Positions 16,105-24,852 of a stretch of DNA of 64,000 bases are shown one piece after another. Origin of the DNA: Candidatus Saccharimonadota bacterium (GTDB taxonomy: Bacteria > Patescibacteriota > Saccharimonadia > Saccharimonadales > Saccharimonadaceae); NCBI GenBank assembly GCA_009781895.1, contig WQUV01000003.1, positions 28,598 to 92,597 of the forward strand. The letters are read 5' to 3'. The position numbers were made by a program, and so were the translations under genes. Each line of letters starts with the position of its first letter. Positions within the stretch are counted from its first letter, which is position 1. The notes beneath the pieces were generated by a model. That model was not told the origin of the DNA, did no database searches, and saw only the letters and a list, made by a program, of their open reading frames with translations.

Positions 16105-17407
16105 TGATTATACCTCCGCCGCGGACGTTCTGTTGGAGCTTCTCGAGCTTTAGCCCAAGATCATCGATAAGTTTCTTGTCGCGCTTGGTGCCGACGGCAA
16201 CCAGAGACAACTTGCCGTTTTTCAGGAAGTCGGTCGCGATATTCTGCATGCTGCGGGCGCTGATGGCATTGATGCGTTCCTCCATACGATCGTAGTCGTC
16301 GATCTCGCCATAATTGACATAGCGGCCAGAATAGAAATTGCCAGTTTGGGCGACGGTTTGGCCCTGCATTTGGAGGCGACCGAGAGCGTAGCTGCGGTTA
16401 GCTTTGACTTCGTCAGAGTCGATTTGACCGCTGGCTACTTTCTTCAGTTCGCGGGTGATTATATTGAAAAGTTGTTCGATGGTGTCGGGATTAGCTTCGC
16501 CGCCGAAATCCCAGCTGGCGTGCTGTTGACCGAGCTGAGTCTCGCTAAAAATGCCGTAAACTAGGCCTTTACGACGAGCTTCACCGAAAATGCGGCTGGA
16601 CATGGTGCCATTTAGGAGATGGTTGAGGCCACCCATGGCGTCACTTTCTTTGCTACTGAGGCGACGAGGGAGGACGAAGGAGAAGCCAAAGGATATATTG
16701 CTGGCGTCAGCGCGTGATATGAGTTCGGGCGCGGCGTTGCTGTAGGTGTCAAGCGGGAAAGGAAGCTCAATGCCTTCGTCGAACTTGGCGGATTCGAGTA
16801 GTTCGAGAATGCGGGCGGTGCGGCCAGAGAAATTACCTGCAATGACGAAGCGAAGGTTGCGAGCGGTGTGGGTCTTTTTGTAGTGAGCCCAGACGTCATT
16901 TAGTGTGATATTAGGGAGGGTTTTGAGGCGTTGGGTTAAGGTTAGGACTGGCTCGCCAATGCGGATTTGGACTTCGGGCCAGAGGAGGCGCATGTAATCA
17001 TTCTGATAACCAGTGAGCTCGGACTTGATATTGCCGAGTTCGGATTGCAGCTCTTTTTCGTTAAATTGCGGCTCGGCGATTGAGAGGAGTTGGAGGTCGA
17101 GAATGCGCTCCCACTCGAAGTCAGCGCATTCGGCTGAATAACAGACGATATTGTCTGAGGTGTAAGCATTATGGTAGGCGCCGTTTTGAGTGAAGTCGTT
17201 TTCGAATTCGGTTTGATTTTTGTGGCGCGAGTTTTTGCCAAATGCCATATGCTCAAGGAGATGAGCGACTTCGTAGACGTTAGGATCGGCGAAGCGGAAG
17301 CCAGCGCGGAAGAGGAAACGGAAGTTCATGACAGTAGCATCAGGGACGTGGACGAAAAGTCCGCGTGCGCCGTTTTTTAGTTTTACCTCCTTGATCGTGT
17401 GTTTCAT
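16097..17407 (-). CDS. M16 family zinc peptidase
   Basis: 436 residues. The inverted zinc motif HLLEH is at 49-53 and the third ligand E130 lies 77 residues later (NIKSE), the normal spacing for active M16 peptidases. The C-terminal lobe contains the FYSGRYVNYGEID segment that fits the substrate-binding half. No signal peptide, so the enzyme is probably cytoplasmic, acting on peptides. First gene of the M16 / MurD-like / prfB operon. Its 3' end overlaps the MurD-like start by 8 nt. A TATGAT box lies on the minus strand at about 17435-17440. Confidence 0.85.
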   Translation of the reverse strand: MKHTIKEVKLKNGARGLFVHVPDATVMNFRFLFRAGFRFADPNVYEVAHLLEHMAFGKNSRHKNQTEFENDFTQNGAYHNAYTSDNIVCYSAECADFEWERILDLQLLSIAEPQFNEKELQSELGNIKSELTGYQNDYMRLLWPEVQIRIGEPVLTLTQRLKTLPNITLNDVWAHYKKTHTARNLRFVIAGNFSGRTARILELLESAKFDEGIELPFPLDTYSNAAPELISRADASNISFGFSFVLPRRLSSKESDAMGGLNHLLNGTMSSRIFGEARRKGLVYGIFSETQLGQQHASWDFGGEANPDTIEQLFNIITRELKKVASGQIDSDEVKANRSYALGRLQMQGQTVAQTGNFYSGRYVNYGEIDDYDRMEERINAISARSMQNIATDFLKNGKLSLVAVGTKRDKKLIDDLGLKLEKLQQNVRGGGIISG

Positions 17408-17521
17408 ATCTCTCTTACTCTTTCACTTAATTGTATCATACTTATTAGTGCCGCACTATATCGTCAACTTCGGTCGTAGGTTTTGTGTTGTCGGATATAT
17501 ATGATATAATCATTGTGAAAT

Positions 17522-17878
17522 ATGGGAAAAAGTGTTAAGACGCTTGTGATTAAGCAGCAAGCATCTTGGGCGGTGGTAGATGATGGGGCTTCTGGCGATA
17601 AAGAGGCTAATCATATCTTGCAGGAGATTGAGAGGGCGAACGAAACTCTGGGCGCAGTTGGTCGAGTTTCGCTATCAGTACGGACGGCGCGCACGCCGCT
17701 AGAGCGGACACGTAGTCGTTGTGTGCGAGAATTGAAGCATATGTTCTCGGCATATCTGTCTGGCGATTACAGCAGAGATGACTCATCAGCAGTAACTTTA
17801 GGGCAGATTGAAGTGATGGGAGAACTAATAGAAGCCGAACATTCGGTTGATGTCCCGTCAGATTTACTTAGACAGTAG
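17522..17878 (+). CDS. Small hypothetical protein
   Basis: Not recognised. 118 residues, mixed helical, with a basic middle (RTARTPLERTRSRCVRELKHMF) and an acidic end. No signal peptide or membrane helix. TATAAT at 17505-17510 lies 11 nt before the ATG and there is no Shine-Dalgarno, so it is probably near-leaderless. Its 3' end overlaps that of the convergent phosphorylase gene by 15 bp, leaving no room for a terminator between them. Confidence 0.55.
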   Translation: MGKSVKTLVIKQQASWAVVDDGASGDKEANHILQEIERANETLGAVGRVSLSVRTARTPLERTRSRCVRELKHMFSAYLSGDYSRDDSSAVTLGQIEVMGELIEAEHSVDVPSDLLRQ

Positions 17879-19609
17879 CTGGATATAGTCGCGAAGCATA
17901 CGGGCGCCTGAGATGGTTGGCAGATAGGCAGCGATCTGACCCTGCAGGTAGCCAGCGAGTTCTTCGGTGCGGAGGAGGTGACAAGAGTGCTCCATGTGCT
18001 GATAGAGGCTTTGGACTTCGGCTGCTTCGTCACTACCTTCGATTTTCATGTAGGCGCCTGGAGTTGTGATGTCAGCCACGCCGCCGTCTTCAGTAGAAAT
18101 GAGAATCTGGAGGTTCATGATGTCTTTCTCCCATGAAGTACCGCAGGCTTCGAGGCCGACGATTGGATTATTGATGGCGACATCAGAGCCGACGCTTAAG
18201 GCATAGGCGGTTTTCTCGTCGTAGTCTGCAAGATAGAAGACGCGTTTCTTGAGTTCCTCGTCACTATTGACGATGTCTATGATCTTATTGAGCCGATCCA
18301 TCATACTGGTGTCGCCAGTGTGGACGCGGCCAGCGAGGATGTAGTAGGCATTAGACGCGACAAGGATTTTCCTGAGGCGTTCTGGGTCAGTAAAGGCAAG
18401 CCAGGGTCGCTTATAGTCGACAAAGCGACGCTTGAAGTTGAAGACGATAGCATCCTCGGGGATATGGATTTGACGATCGGCCAGAGCTTTGATGAGGAGT
18501 TCGCGACCGATTTTCTTCTGGGCCCAGATCTTCTCGTTATTTAGTTCGGGGAGCTTGTCGAGGTAGTCGTGGGAGGGGAGGTTGTACTTTGTCAGTAGGT
18601 CCATATCGTGATACAGCTTGAGAGTTTCAGGCATAGTCCAGGTAGCGACATCGATACCGTTGGTGACAGCGTCGAAATGGATTTTGTTGCCATCGAGGTC
18701 GTGGTAGTTTGCGACTTTGGCGTGGAGCTTCGATACGCCAGATTTTCTACCTGATAGCTCGAGCGTAATACTGGAGAGTTGTAATGGGGCTTCTGTCTGG
18801 GTGGTTAGCTTGTCGGTGTCGGCATACTTGACATGGCCATCGCTGTCGGGGAACTGAGCCATAGTCCAGCGGGCGACCGATTTACTCTTGATGTTAGGCA
18901 GGACAAACTCGGCAAATTGGGTGCGCGTGAAGCTAGCTTCGGCAGCTTGGACGAGGGTGTGATTGGTGTATAGAGTGTGGTCGCGGACGTATTTTAGCGC
19001 CTCGAAAATATGCATGCCATTAGACACTAGATCGTCAAGGCGGGCAAGAGCGGCGAAGAAGCAGGCGGTTTCATTGAGTTGAATTACGTTAGATTGGAGA
19101 CCTGCGATTTTTAGGGCTTCAGTACCAGCAAAGCCCATGGCGACTTCTTGATATAGACGGTGGTTAGAGTTGCCTTCGTCGGCGTAGAGTTCGCGGAAAT
19201 TCGGGTCGTAGATGGTGAGAAGCTGGGTGGAGCCCATCTTCTTTTGCCAGATCTCGATTTTGATGTGGTCATCGAACTTGGTGGCGACATGAGTGTCGCC
19301 AATATGCTCGAAGCCGTTGGTTGACGGATGAACTTTGAGAAAGACGTTTTCAAGTTCAAAGTCCATGACGGAATCTGAATTAGATGCAGCTTCGGTTTTA
19401 CGAATTTGGTGCTGCTCTAAAGGGTAGAAAGGCGTGAGTAGTACGAAAGGTACATCTAGCTGTTCAGCGACGCGACGCGTGTCAGCAGCGAGAACGCCGA
19501 GGCCACCGCCACCGCGAATGCCGTTCGATTGGTCATAGAGCTCCATCGTGAAGTACGTATAAGGACGCTCTGGTGTGAGACGTAAATCTGAATTATCCAC
19601 CCAAGCCAT
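17864..19609 (-). CDS. Alpha-glucan (glycogen/maltodextrin) phosphorylase, GT35 family
   Basis: 581 residues. N-terminal YTYFTMELYDQSNGIRGGGGLGVLAAD matches the GGLGVLAGD start of GT35 enzymes. LNETACFFAAL fits the HLNEGH loop. FNFKRRFVDYKRPWL is the phosphate and substrate loop. GTSWEKDIMN places a Lys (about 495) where the PLP-binding Lys of GTSGMK lies. It releases glucose 1-phosphate from glucans. Shorter than classical phosphorylases and closest to the short bacterial subgroup. It follows the membrane protein gene at 19613 by 3 nt, so they are co-transcribed. Confidence 0.85.
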   Translation of the reverse strand: MAWVDNSDLRLTPERPYTYFTMELYDQSNGIRGGGGLGVLAADTRRVAEQLDVPFVLLTPFYPLEQHQIRKTEAASNSDSVMDFELENVFLKVHPSTNGFEHIGDTHVATKFDDHIKIEIWQKKMGSTQLLTIYDPNFRELYADEGNSNHRLYQEVAMGFAGTEALKIAGLQSNVIQLNETACFFAALARLDDLVSNGMHIFEALKYVRDHTLYTNHTLVQAAEASFTRTQFAEFVLPNIKSKSVARWTMAQFPDSDGHVKYADTDKLTTQTEAPLQLSSITLELSGRKSGVSKLHAKVANYHDLDGNKIHFDAVTNGIDVATWTMPETLKLYHDMDLLTKYNLPSHDYLDKLPELNNEKIWAQKKIGRELLIKALADRQIHIPEDAIVFNFKRRFVDYKRPWLAFTDPERLRKILVASNAYYILAGRVHTGDTSMMDRLNKIIDIVNSDEELKKRVFYLADYDEKTAYALSVGSDVAINNPIVGLEACGTSWEKDIMNLQILISTEDGGVADITTPGAYMKIEGSDEAAEVQSLYQHMEHSCHLLRTEELAGYLQGQIAAYLPTISGARMLRDYIQLLSK

Positions 19610-19612
19610 ACG

Positions 19613-20467
19613 TTAGTCCGTTGAAATTGCTATTTTGATAATTTGCTGCGAGGTAAGAGTGTCAGCGCCGGTAATAGTGTACAGGATACCTCCGTTCGCC
19701 CAGATAGCGTCAGAGCCGTCGACGAAGATGGTGAGTCCGCCACCAAAGACACTTTCGGCGCCCGGCATGATGCTACGAGCATGGTCGGCTACTTGGTACG
19801 GGTCAAAGGAAGAGCGGCGAGCAGTGAAGACGAAAGAGTCGTCTGGTGAAGCGAAGTTGACAGTTAGGGTGTCGCCATGAACTTCGGCGATGCCTTGGAC
19901 ACTGAATCCATCAGGTCGGAAGGCTGGAAGGCTAGCGGAGATACCGAGTTCGCTGGCGCGGACACGGACTGAGATGTCGGGGAGATTGAGATATACGAGG
20001 AAGCCAGTAGCAGCTAGCGAGAAGCCAGCGAAAGCAAGCCCCGCCCAGACTTTACGCTTGGCAATAGCGTATTTCTTGATTGGTTTTGTGGTTTCGGTTT
20101 CCCTGTCTAGGAGAACAGAGGCGAAACGAGAGTTGTCGTCGTGTTTTTCCACAGGCTTACGCACAGACTTTTGCACAGGTTTATCCACAGGAGTACTTTG
20201 AGGCTTTTCAGCTGGAGATCCAGTAAGATCGGGGCGCTTAAAAGCGAGGGGTTCTAGAGGAGTAGCTGCGGGCTTCCTGAGAGCTGCAGTGGAGGGGGTT
20301 CGGTTAACCGTGATAGACTGTGGTGATTTGAGAGTGGTGACGCGAGGTTGTGGAGTGATAGAAGCGCTGGTTTTAAGAACTGTAACTGGTGTGGCATTGG
20401 TTGTTCTGGTCGGTTTTGGTGCTGTGGCGCCTTTCATGGCGCTTAACTTTGATCCTGGTAGACCCAT
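19613..20467 (-). CDS. Single-pass membrane protein with Pro/Thr-rich cytoplasmic domain
   Basis: 284 residues. Residues 1-135 are rich in Pro, Thr, Lys and Arg and probably disordered. A membrane helix spans about 140-160. The outer domain ends GADTLTSQQIIKIAIST, a pattern common in DUF4367/MucB-like sensor domains. It may be a cell-envelope sensor or anchor; function is unknown. GGAGGT lies 8 nt before the ATG. The promoter carries a palindrome over its -10 box (20501-20520). It leads an operon with the glucan phosphorylase. Confidence 0.6.
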   Translation of the reverse strand: MGLPGSKLSAMKGATAPKPTRTTNATPVTVLKTSASITPQPRVTTLKSPQSITVNRTPSTAALRKPAATPLEPLAFKRPDLTGSPAEKPQSTPVDKPVQKSVRKPVEKHDDNSRFASVLLDRETETTKPIKKYAIAKRKVWAGLAFAGFSLAATGFLVYLNLPDISVRVRASELGISASLPAFRPDGFSVQGIAEVHGDTLTVNFASPDDSFVFTARRSSFDPYQVADHARSIMPGAESVFGGGLTIFVDGSDAIWANGGILYTITGADTLTSQQIIKIAISTD

Positions 20468-20500
20468 CTATAAATACCTCCGCATAACTCTCTCCTTAGT

Positions 20501-20539
20501 GCTTATACTAAGTATAAGCTTTAGCATGAGCGTTTGCAA
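20501..20539 (-). promoter_or_regulatory. Promoter with palindrome overlapping the -10 box
   Basis: On the minus strand TTGCAA (20534-20539) and TATACT (20511-20516) are spaced by 17 nt. The -10 lies within a perfect 9-bp inverted repeat, GCTTATACT-A-AGTATAAGC (20501-20519). A dyad placed here is a plausible operator for the membrane protein / phosphorylase operon. Confidence 0.5.
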
Positions 20540-20628
20540 CCCCCAATTCGGTTTTCTTTTCATGAAACGACTTGCTTGAGCAGAAAGGATCTGGTTCGGT
20601 CTCCTCTGTATGCTATAATGAACGCAAC

Positions 20629-20716
20629 GGAAGTGTGTCCGAGTGGTTTAAGGAGCACGCTTGGAAAGCGTGTAAGGGGCAACTCTTCGGAGGTTCGAAT
20701 CCTCTCACTTCCGCCA
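20629..20716 (+). tRNA. tRNA-Ser (GGA)
   Basis: Acceptor stem GGAAGTG/CACTTCC, long variable arm typical of class II tRNAs, anticodon loop with GGA between ACGCTT and AAGCGT, T-loop TTCGAAT, discriminator G and an encoded CCA (20714-20716). TATAAT at 20614-20619 is the promoter -10 box. Confidence 0.97.
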
Positions 20717-20742
20717 TTAAGGATGCTAGAGAGTTATTTGAT

Positions 20743-21450
20743 ATGACATTAGATGAAATAAGAGAAGTGTTTGGACAGCATGCGGATGCCGAGAGGGGTG
20801 AGCGCGACAAGAAATACATGCGAAACCTATTCCCGCATTACGGAGTGCGGGCTAGTGAGCGCGACAAACTATTCAAGCCACTATGGGATTCTAAGACTGA
20901 CCCGCTGGATTGGCAGCTTGTTTTTGATCTGTGGAATGAAGATATGCGTGAAATGCAATATATTGCGGTATGGTATTTACATACCAGGAAAGATCAACTG
21001 ACCAAGTCAGATATCCCAAATCTAAAGAAGCTGGCGCAGACGAAGCAGTGGTGGGACACGATTGACGGAATGTGCGGGCTGTTTGGTGACCTGGCGCAAA
21101 ATGATGAAAGCGTGAAGCAGACTATGCTTGAATGGAGCACGGATGATGACTTCTGGATTCGTCGGATTGCAATCCAGCATCAACTGCACCTGAGAGACAA
21201 GACTGACACAGAGTTACTAGCAAAGACAATAAAGAATAATTTTGGCGAGAAAGAGCGGAGTAGCCCCTCGACAGACGGCCTAAATCAAGAGCAGAATAGA
21301 GCGTTTTTCATCAATAAGAGTATAGGCTGGGTGTTGCGCGAATATGCAAAAACCAACCCAGGTTGGGTGCGGAAATTTATCGATGAGAACAAAGACAGGA
21401 TGGCGAAGCTCTCGGTGCGTGAGGCAAGTAAGCACCTAGGCAAGAAGTAG
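20743..21450 (+). CDS. AlkD-like DNA alkylation repair protein (HEAT-repeat glycosylase)
   Basis: 235 residues with the family signatures FPHYGVRASERDKLFKPLW, MQYIAVWYL, WWDTIDGMCG, FWIRRIAIQHQL, NKSIGWVLREYAKTNPGWV and LSVREASKHL. These are helical HEAT-like repeats that cradle DNA and remove alkylated bases. The start at 20743 is chosen because earlier in-frame sequence is the tRNA-Ser gene. No good Shine-Dalgarno is visible. The gene follows the tRNA by 26 nt and may be transcribed from the tRNA promoter. It ends 4 nt from the convergent grpE end. Confidence 0.88.
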   Translation: MTLDEIREVFGQHADAERGERDKKYMRNLFPHYGVRASERDKLFKPLWDSKTDPLDWQLVFDLWNEDMREMQYIAVWYLHTRKDQLTKSDIPNLKKLAQTKQWWDTIDGMCGLFGDLAQNDESVKQTMLEWSTDDDFWIRRIAIQHQLHLRDKTDTELLAKTIKNNFGEKERSSPSTDGLNQEQNRAFFINKSIGWVLREYAKTNPGWVRKFIDENKDRMAKLSVREASKHLGKK

Positions 21451-21454
21451 GGGT

Positions 21455-21901
21455 CTAGTCGACATTAACCATGGTTGGGCGGATAACTTCGCCGTTTAGG
21501 GTGTATCCGGTGCGGAGTTCGGCGACGATTTTCTCGCCGTTTTCACCGCTTTGGACGGCCTCGTGGAGGTTGGGGTCGAATTTGGTACCAGGCTTAGACT
21601 CGATCTTTTTGACTCCGAGGCTAGCGAGGGTAGTTTCGAGGCGCTTGTTGATACTCGTAACGCCTTGAGCCCATGGATCTTCGGCTAGGCTGTCGGGGAC
21701 GTGAGCGGTGGCGCGCTCGATGTCGTCGAGGGCGGGAAGGAAATTAATCAGGGTGCGGCGAGCGGAGGCATCCATCAGTAAGGCTTTCTCGCGGTCGATG
21801 TTTTTGCGGTAGTTTTCAAAGTCGGCGCGGAGGCGCTGTAGGTCAGCGGTGAGCTCGGCGACTTGAGTGTTGTCGATTTCGACTTCTTTCTTCTTGTTCA
21901 T
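21455..21901 (-). CDS. grpE: Nucleotide exchange factor GrpE
   Basis: 148 residues: an N-terminal coiled coil (LTADLQRLRADFENYRKNIDRE), LPALDDIERA, and the C-terminal beta domain with FDPNLHEAVQ and GYTLNGEVIRPTMVNV. It releases ADP from DnaK. dnaK and dnaJ are not adjacent here. Shorter than E. coli GrpE because the disordered N-terminal tail is brief. Minus-strand TATAAT at 21909-21914 lies 7 nt before the ATG, so it is leaderless. Confidence 0.95.
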   Translation of the reverse strand: MNKKKEVEIDNTQVAELTADLQRLRADFENYRKNIDREKALLMDASARRTLINFLPALDDIERATAHVPDSLAEDPWAQGVTSINKRLETTLASLGVKKIESKPGTKFDPNLHEAVQSGENGEKIVAELRTGYTLNGEVIRPTMVNVD

Positions 21902-21930
21902 AATGTCTATTATATAGGCTTATTACAGTA

Positions 21931-21960
21931 TTGACAAGTGGTAGCGACTCCTGATAGAAT
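21931..21960 (+). promoter_or_regulatory. Promoter of the CHAP hydrolase (leaderless)
   Basis: TTGACA (21931-21936) and TAGAAT (21955-21960), spacer 18 nt. The ATG begins 6 nt after the -10 box, so transcription should start at or next to the start codon. It is divergent from the grpE promoter at 21909-21914. Confidence 0.6.
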
Positions 21961-21966
21961 AAAAAC

Positions 21967-23235
21967 ATGAGCATAACTGTGAATAAAGAACGAATTAAGA
22001 AGCTCCTGGAAGGTCGAATCTTCCGAGGGGCGGCAGTTTTTGCGGCTTGTGTGGCGGCGTTCGTCATGGCTGTGCAGATCTCGACAGTTCAGGTTGGTGA
22101 TGCAACGACCTTGTCGCAGCTAGACCGTGAGATTGCGGCGTTGAATGCCCAGATTCGACAATTCCAGCAGCAAATCGCGGCTTATCGTGAGCAGGCGGAC
22201 AGCTTGGCGACTCAGATTGGTATATTACGATCACAGGAGGCGGCGATCCAGGCTGAGATTGACATGTCGGAGTTGCAGGTCAGGCAGTTACGGGATCAGA
22301 TCAAGAATACCGAGGGTCGTATTTACGGTTTACAAGGACAGCTGGGCGACGTGATTGTCGATATGCATTTGGCGCGAGAGCTGTCGCCACTTATGCGGGC
22401 GTTGTCATCGCGTAATATTGCGGAGTTTATTGACCGAGAGATGGCGATGTCGATTGTGTCGAGTAATTTAAGGAACTCGATCACTGAGCTGCAGATGTTA
22501 CAGAATCAGTTAGAGGCAGATAAGTCGGCGGTGGAAGTGATTTTACATCAGCAAACCAATCAACGCAGTAGTTTAGTGGCGGTGCGAGCGCAGCAGCAAC
22601 ATCTATTAGCGGTGACACGTGGTACTGAGCAGGGTTATCAGCAGATGCGACAAGCAGCGCAGTCTGAGCTTGATGCGTTGAATGCAGAGCGTCTAAGGCT
22701 CTGGCAGGAGACTCAAGGTGGCGGTAATCATATTGATCGCCAACCAGGTCAGAGGGCGGTACGGAACTTCTCGGGGCTACAGGGTTGCTCGGGTAATCGT
22801 TCAGGTTATCCAGCGAGTGCGCGTGGTCTCTGGGGTCGATGGGGTTGTAACTATGGTATGTCGACGGCGGTTGGTGTAGATAACTGGGGAATGTTTAACC
22901 GCCAGTGTACCAGCTATGCGGCGATGGTGTTATTTAATGAGTTCGGGCGGCATATTACTTCATTTGGCGGGCAGGGGAATGCGAAGCTCTGGCCAGATAC
23001 GGCACCACGGATTATGGGTGCGGTAGCAAATAATACGCCAGCGGTTGGGTCGGCAGCGATTTGGGGCTGGCGTGATCCGAATTCGCGCTTTGGTCATGTG
23101 ATGATTGTGCGAGCAATCCTGAACGATGGCTGGATTCGAGTTTCGCAGTTTAATTATGGTAATCGACCAGGTGAGTTTTCGACCATGGAGATTCCGATTG
23201 ACTCGGCGGTATTTGTTCACTTTAGAGCCCGATAG
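21967..23235 (+). CDS. Secreted coiled-coil CHAP-domain peptidoglycan hydrolase (PcsB-like)
   Basis: 422 residues: a signal peptide (hydrophobic about 20-40), a long coiled coil (about 48-250, rich in Gln, Leu and Ala), a linker, and a C-terminal CHAP domain with catalytic Cys in FNRQCTSYAA and His in RFGHVMIV. This architecture is that of PcsB-type amidases or endopeptidases that act at division, where the coiled coil is controlled by FtsEX. The leaderless start follows TTGACA/TAGAAT. A terminator follows. Cell separation is an inferred role. Confidence 0.85.
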   Translation: MSITVNKERIKKLLEGRIFRGAAVFAACVAAFVMAVQISTVQVGDATTLSQLDREIAALNAQIRQFQQQIAAYREQADSLATQIGILRSQEAAIQAEIDMSELQVRQLRDQIKNTEGRIYGLQGQLGDVIVDMHLARELSPLMRALSSRNIAEFIDREMAMSIVSSNLRNSITELQMLQNQLEADKSAVEVILHQQTNQRSSLVAVRAQQQHLLAVTRGTEQGYQQMRQAAQSELDALNAERLRLWQETQGGGNHIDRQPGQRAVRNFSGLQGCSGNRSGYPASARGLWGRWGCNYGMSTAVGVDNWGMFNRQCTSYAAMVLFNEFGRHITSFGGQGNAKLWPDTAPRIMGAVANNTPAVGSAAIWGWRDPNSRFGHVMIVRAILNDGWIRVSQFNYGNRPGEFSTMEIPIDSAVFVHFRAR

Positions 23236-23259
23236 TTATAGTAAAGAAACAAGAGAAAG

Positions 23260-23287
23260 ACTCCTCGGTAAAGACTGAGGAGTTTTC
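23260..23287 (+). terminator. Terminator of the CHAP hydrolase gene
   Basis: ACTCCTC-GGTAAAGACT-GAGGAGT hairpin followed by TTTTC. It abuts the convergent end of the next minus-strand gene. Confidence 0.7.
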
Positions 23288-23291
23288 AAAG

Positions 23292-23885
23292 CTATTCTAT
23301 ACGACTTATTGCTTGGGCTGGGTTACTGAGATGGAAGAATTGGCCGACCTGGATTGCATATGGGGTTATTGTTACTTGCACTATATCATTGACTGAAAGG
23401 TTTGCTGCGCTGAGGAGAGGTGACGATATTTCGAAGATGAAAAGCGTGCTGGCGGTTGCGCTTGGGCTGGCTATGATGACGGTAGAGAAGCCGAAGTTTT
23501 CTGATTGGACAATCAGCTGCACCTCACCATATAGGACGAAGGGGTAGTATTCGGGTGGGGCGGAATCTGCAACCTCTGGCTCAGGTCTGTACTCTTCGGA
23601 TTCTATAGGAGGTTCGGAATTGACTTCTGTAGGACCTCCATTAGCAGGCTCGTCTGGGCTGGTAGCTGGTGGTGGCGTAGGTGCCTCAGCTGTAGTAGTA
23701 GGTGGTGATGTCTCAGTGGTGTTATGTGTGGCTGTTTGGCTCCCATTGGTTGTGGGTTGGGGTTGCGAGCGTTCGTTATGAGTGTGTGTCTGTATCTGTA
23801 GCATGAATACGATGAAGAGAGCTGCGAACAGTAACGCAGCTATTAGCAAGAATAGTCCTTTGGAACTATTTCGTCTGTCAAGCAT
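23292..23885 (-). CDS. Membrane-anchored protein with Pro/Thr-rich stalk
   Basis: 197 residues: a short basic N terminus, one membrane helix (about 10-31), a Thr/Pro/Glu-rich stalk (about 35-112), and a small beta-rich outer domain with NLSVNDIVQVTI near the end. The same layout and a matching NLSVGDIV motif occur in the protein at 61762-62700, so the two are likely paralogues. AAAGGAGG lies about 10 nt before the ATG. It has its own leadered promoter (23961-23989). Confidence 0.55.
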   Translation of the reverse strand: MLDRRNSSKGLFLLIAALLFAALFIVFMLQIQTHTHNERSQPQPTTNGSQTATHNTTETSPPTTTAEAPTPPPATSPDEPANGGPTEVNSEPPIESEEYRPEPEVADSAPPEYYPFVLYGEVQLIVQSENFGFSTVIIASPSATASTLFIFEISSPLLSAANLSVNDIVQVTITPYAIQVGQFFHLSNPAQAISRIE

Positions 23886-23960
23886 GTGAGAACCTCCTTT
23901 GGGCTAGAATAGATTTATTAAGGTGATAAGAACTGCGTGGCATTGAGTCCTAATGTCTAT

Positions 23961-23989
23961 ATTATATCATACTTGTGCTTAGAAGTCAA
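23961..23989 (-). promoter_or_regulatory. Canonical promoter of the stalked membrane protein
   Basis: On the minus strand TTGACT (23984-23989), a 17-nt spacer ending GTATGA, and TATAAT (23961-23966). The leader is about 70 nt. Its spacer resembles those of the promoters at 12888-12916 and 62846-62874. Confidence 0.65.
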
Positions 23990-24012
23990 CAAAAAGATAG
24001 CCGTATACTTAA

Positions 24013-24041
24013 TTGTCGGGTTTCGTGATATATATTATAAT
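24013..24041 (+). promoter_or_regulatory. Promoter of the membrane protein at 24070
   Basis: TTGTCG (24013-24018), a 17-nt spacer and TATAAT (24036-24041). The leader of about 22 nt carries an AAGGGGGAAG binding site. It is divergent from the promoter at 23961-23989. Confidence 0.5.
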
Positions 24042-24069
24042 GTGGCTATACACCTAAAAAAGGGGGAAG

Positions 24070-24561
24070 ATGTTCGGAAGGAGCGCAAGGAAGTACGCTG
24101 GTTTAATGGGAGGCATTTTGCTAGTACTGGCTATTCTAACTTTTGCCGCCCTTCTTGTTCACAGGATGCATATCCGTGATCCACAACCCGCTTGGGCTAT
24201 GCTTAACTCCGAAGGCTCATCTTTAGACGACATACGTGAGCTTATGACGTACGCCACTACTATATATGTCTGCCCTGGTGGCGGCGCAAGAGACAGCGTA
24301 TGCAGGAGGCCAAGTAGTATTGTCACGAACGAGCAAGCCGTTAGCGATTTCCTCGATATAGCCACTTCGCTGACTGATCGTTCTCACTATGTTCACACAT
24401 TTGACGGTAGTGCTTATACTTTATATCTCGTAAGTTCCGATCGCAAGATCATTGCCGCCGTTGACTTCTCTCGGCATTTCGTGATCATGACTTCCCACCG
24501 TATGGCTTGGCTTGACACGTCGCGCAATGACGAACTCATGGAGATTCTAGGTTTAAGGTGA
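24070..24561 (+). CDS. Single-pass membrane protein, unknown
   Basis: Not recognised. 163 residues: a basic N terminus, a membrane helix (about 11-31) and an outer domain with two Cys (VCPGG and VCRRP) that may pair. The start is fixed by GGGGGA 4-9 nt upstream. It is divergent to the stalked membrane protein and uses the leadered promoter style. Base composition is slightly AT-richer than in the housekeeping genes. Confidence 0.5.
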   Translation: MFGRSARKYAGLMGGILLVLAILTFAALLVHRMHIRDPQPAWAMLNSEGSSLDDIRELMTYATTIYVCPGGGARDSVCRRPSSIVTNEQAVSDFLDIATSLTDRSHYVHTFDGSAYTLYLVSSDRKIIAAVDFSRHFVIMTSHRMAWLDTSRNDELMEILGLR

Positions 24562-24611
24562 CTAAGGGTTTCGCGAAAAGAGCTTATGCGGATTTCTGAG
24601 TGTCTTGGATA

Positions 24612-24633
24612 AGAAAAACGCGCCCTCTGGCGC
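24612..24633 (-). terminator. Terminator of tRNA-Val
   Basis: Read on the minus strand, GCGCC-AGAG-GGCGC is followed by GTTTTTCTT, a standard intrinsic terminator just downstream of the tRNA. Confidence 0.8.
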
Positions 24634-24645
24634 TGAAGTCTATTT

Positions 24646-24722
24646 TGGTGGGCGATATAGGAGTCGAACCTATGACCTCGTCTACGTCAAAGACGCGCTC
24701 TAGCCAACTGAGCTAACCGCCC
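24646..24722 (-). tRNA. tRNA-Val (GAC)
   Basis: Acceptor GGGCGGT/ATCGCCC, D-arm GCTC/GAGC, anticodon stem CGTCT/AGACG with loop TTGACGT (anticodon GAC), T-arm ATAGG-TTCGACT-CCTAT, discriminator A and encoded CCA (24646-24648 as TGG). Confidence 0.96.
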
Positions 24723-24852
24723 CACATCTGGATTATAGCATATCGTAGACAGGTAAGCAATATCGTTGACTTTTACGAGGTTAAATGATAGATTATTAAC
24801 AAGGTGTGTAGCCTAGGGGCTATGACTATTGGGAAAACAATTAAGGAAAAAA

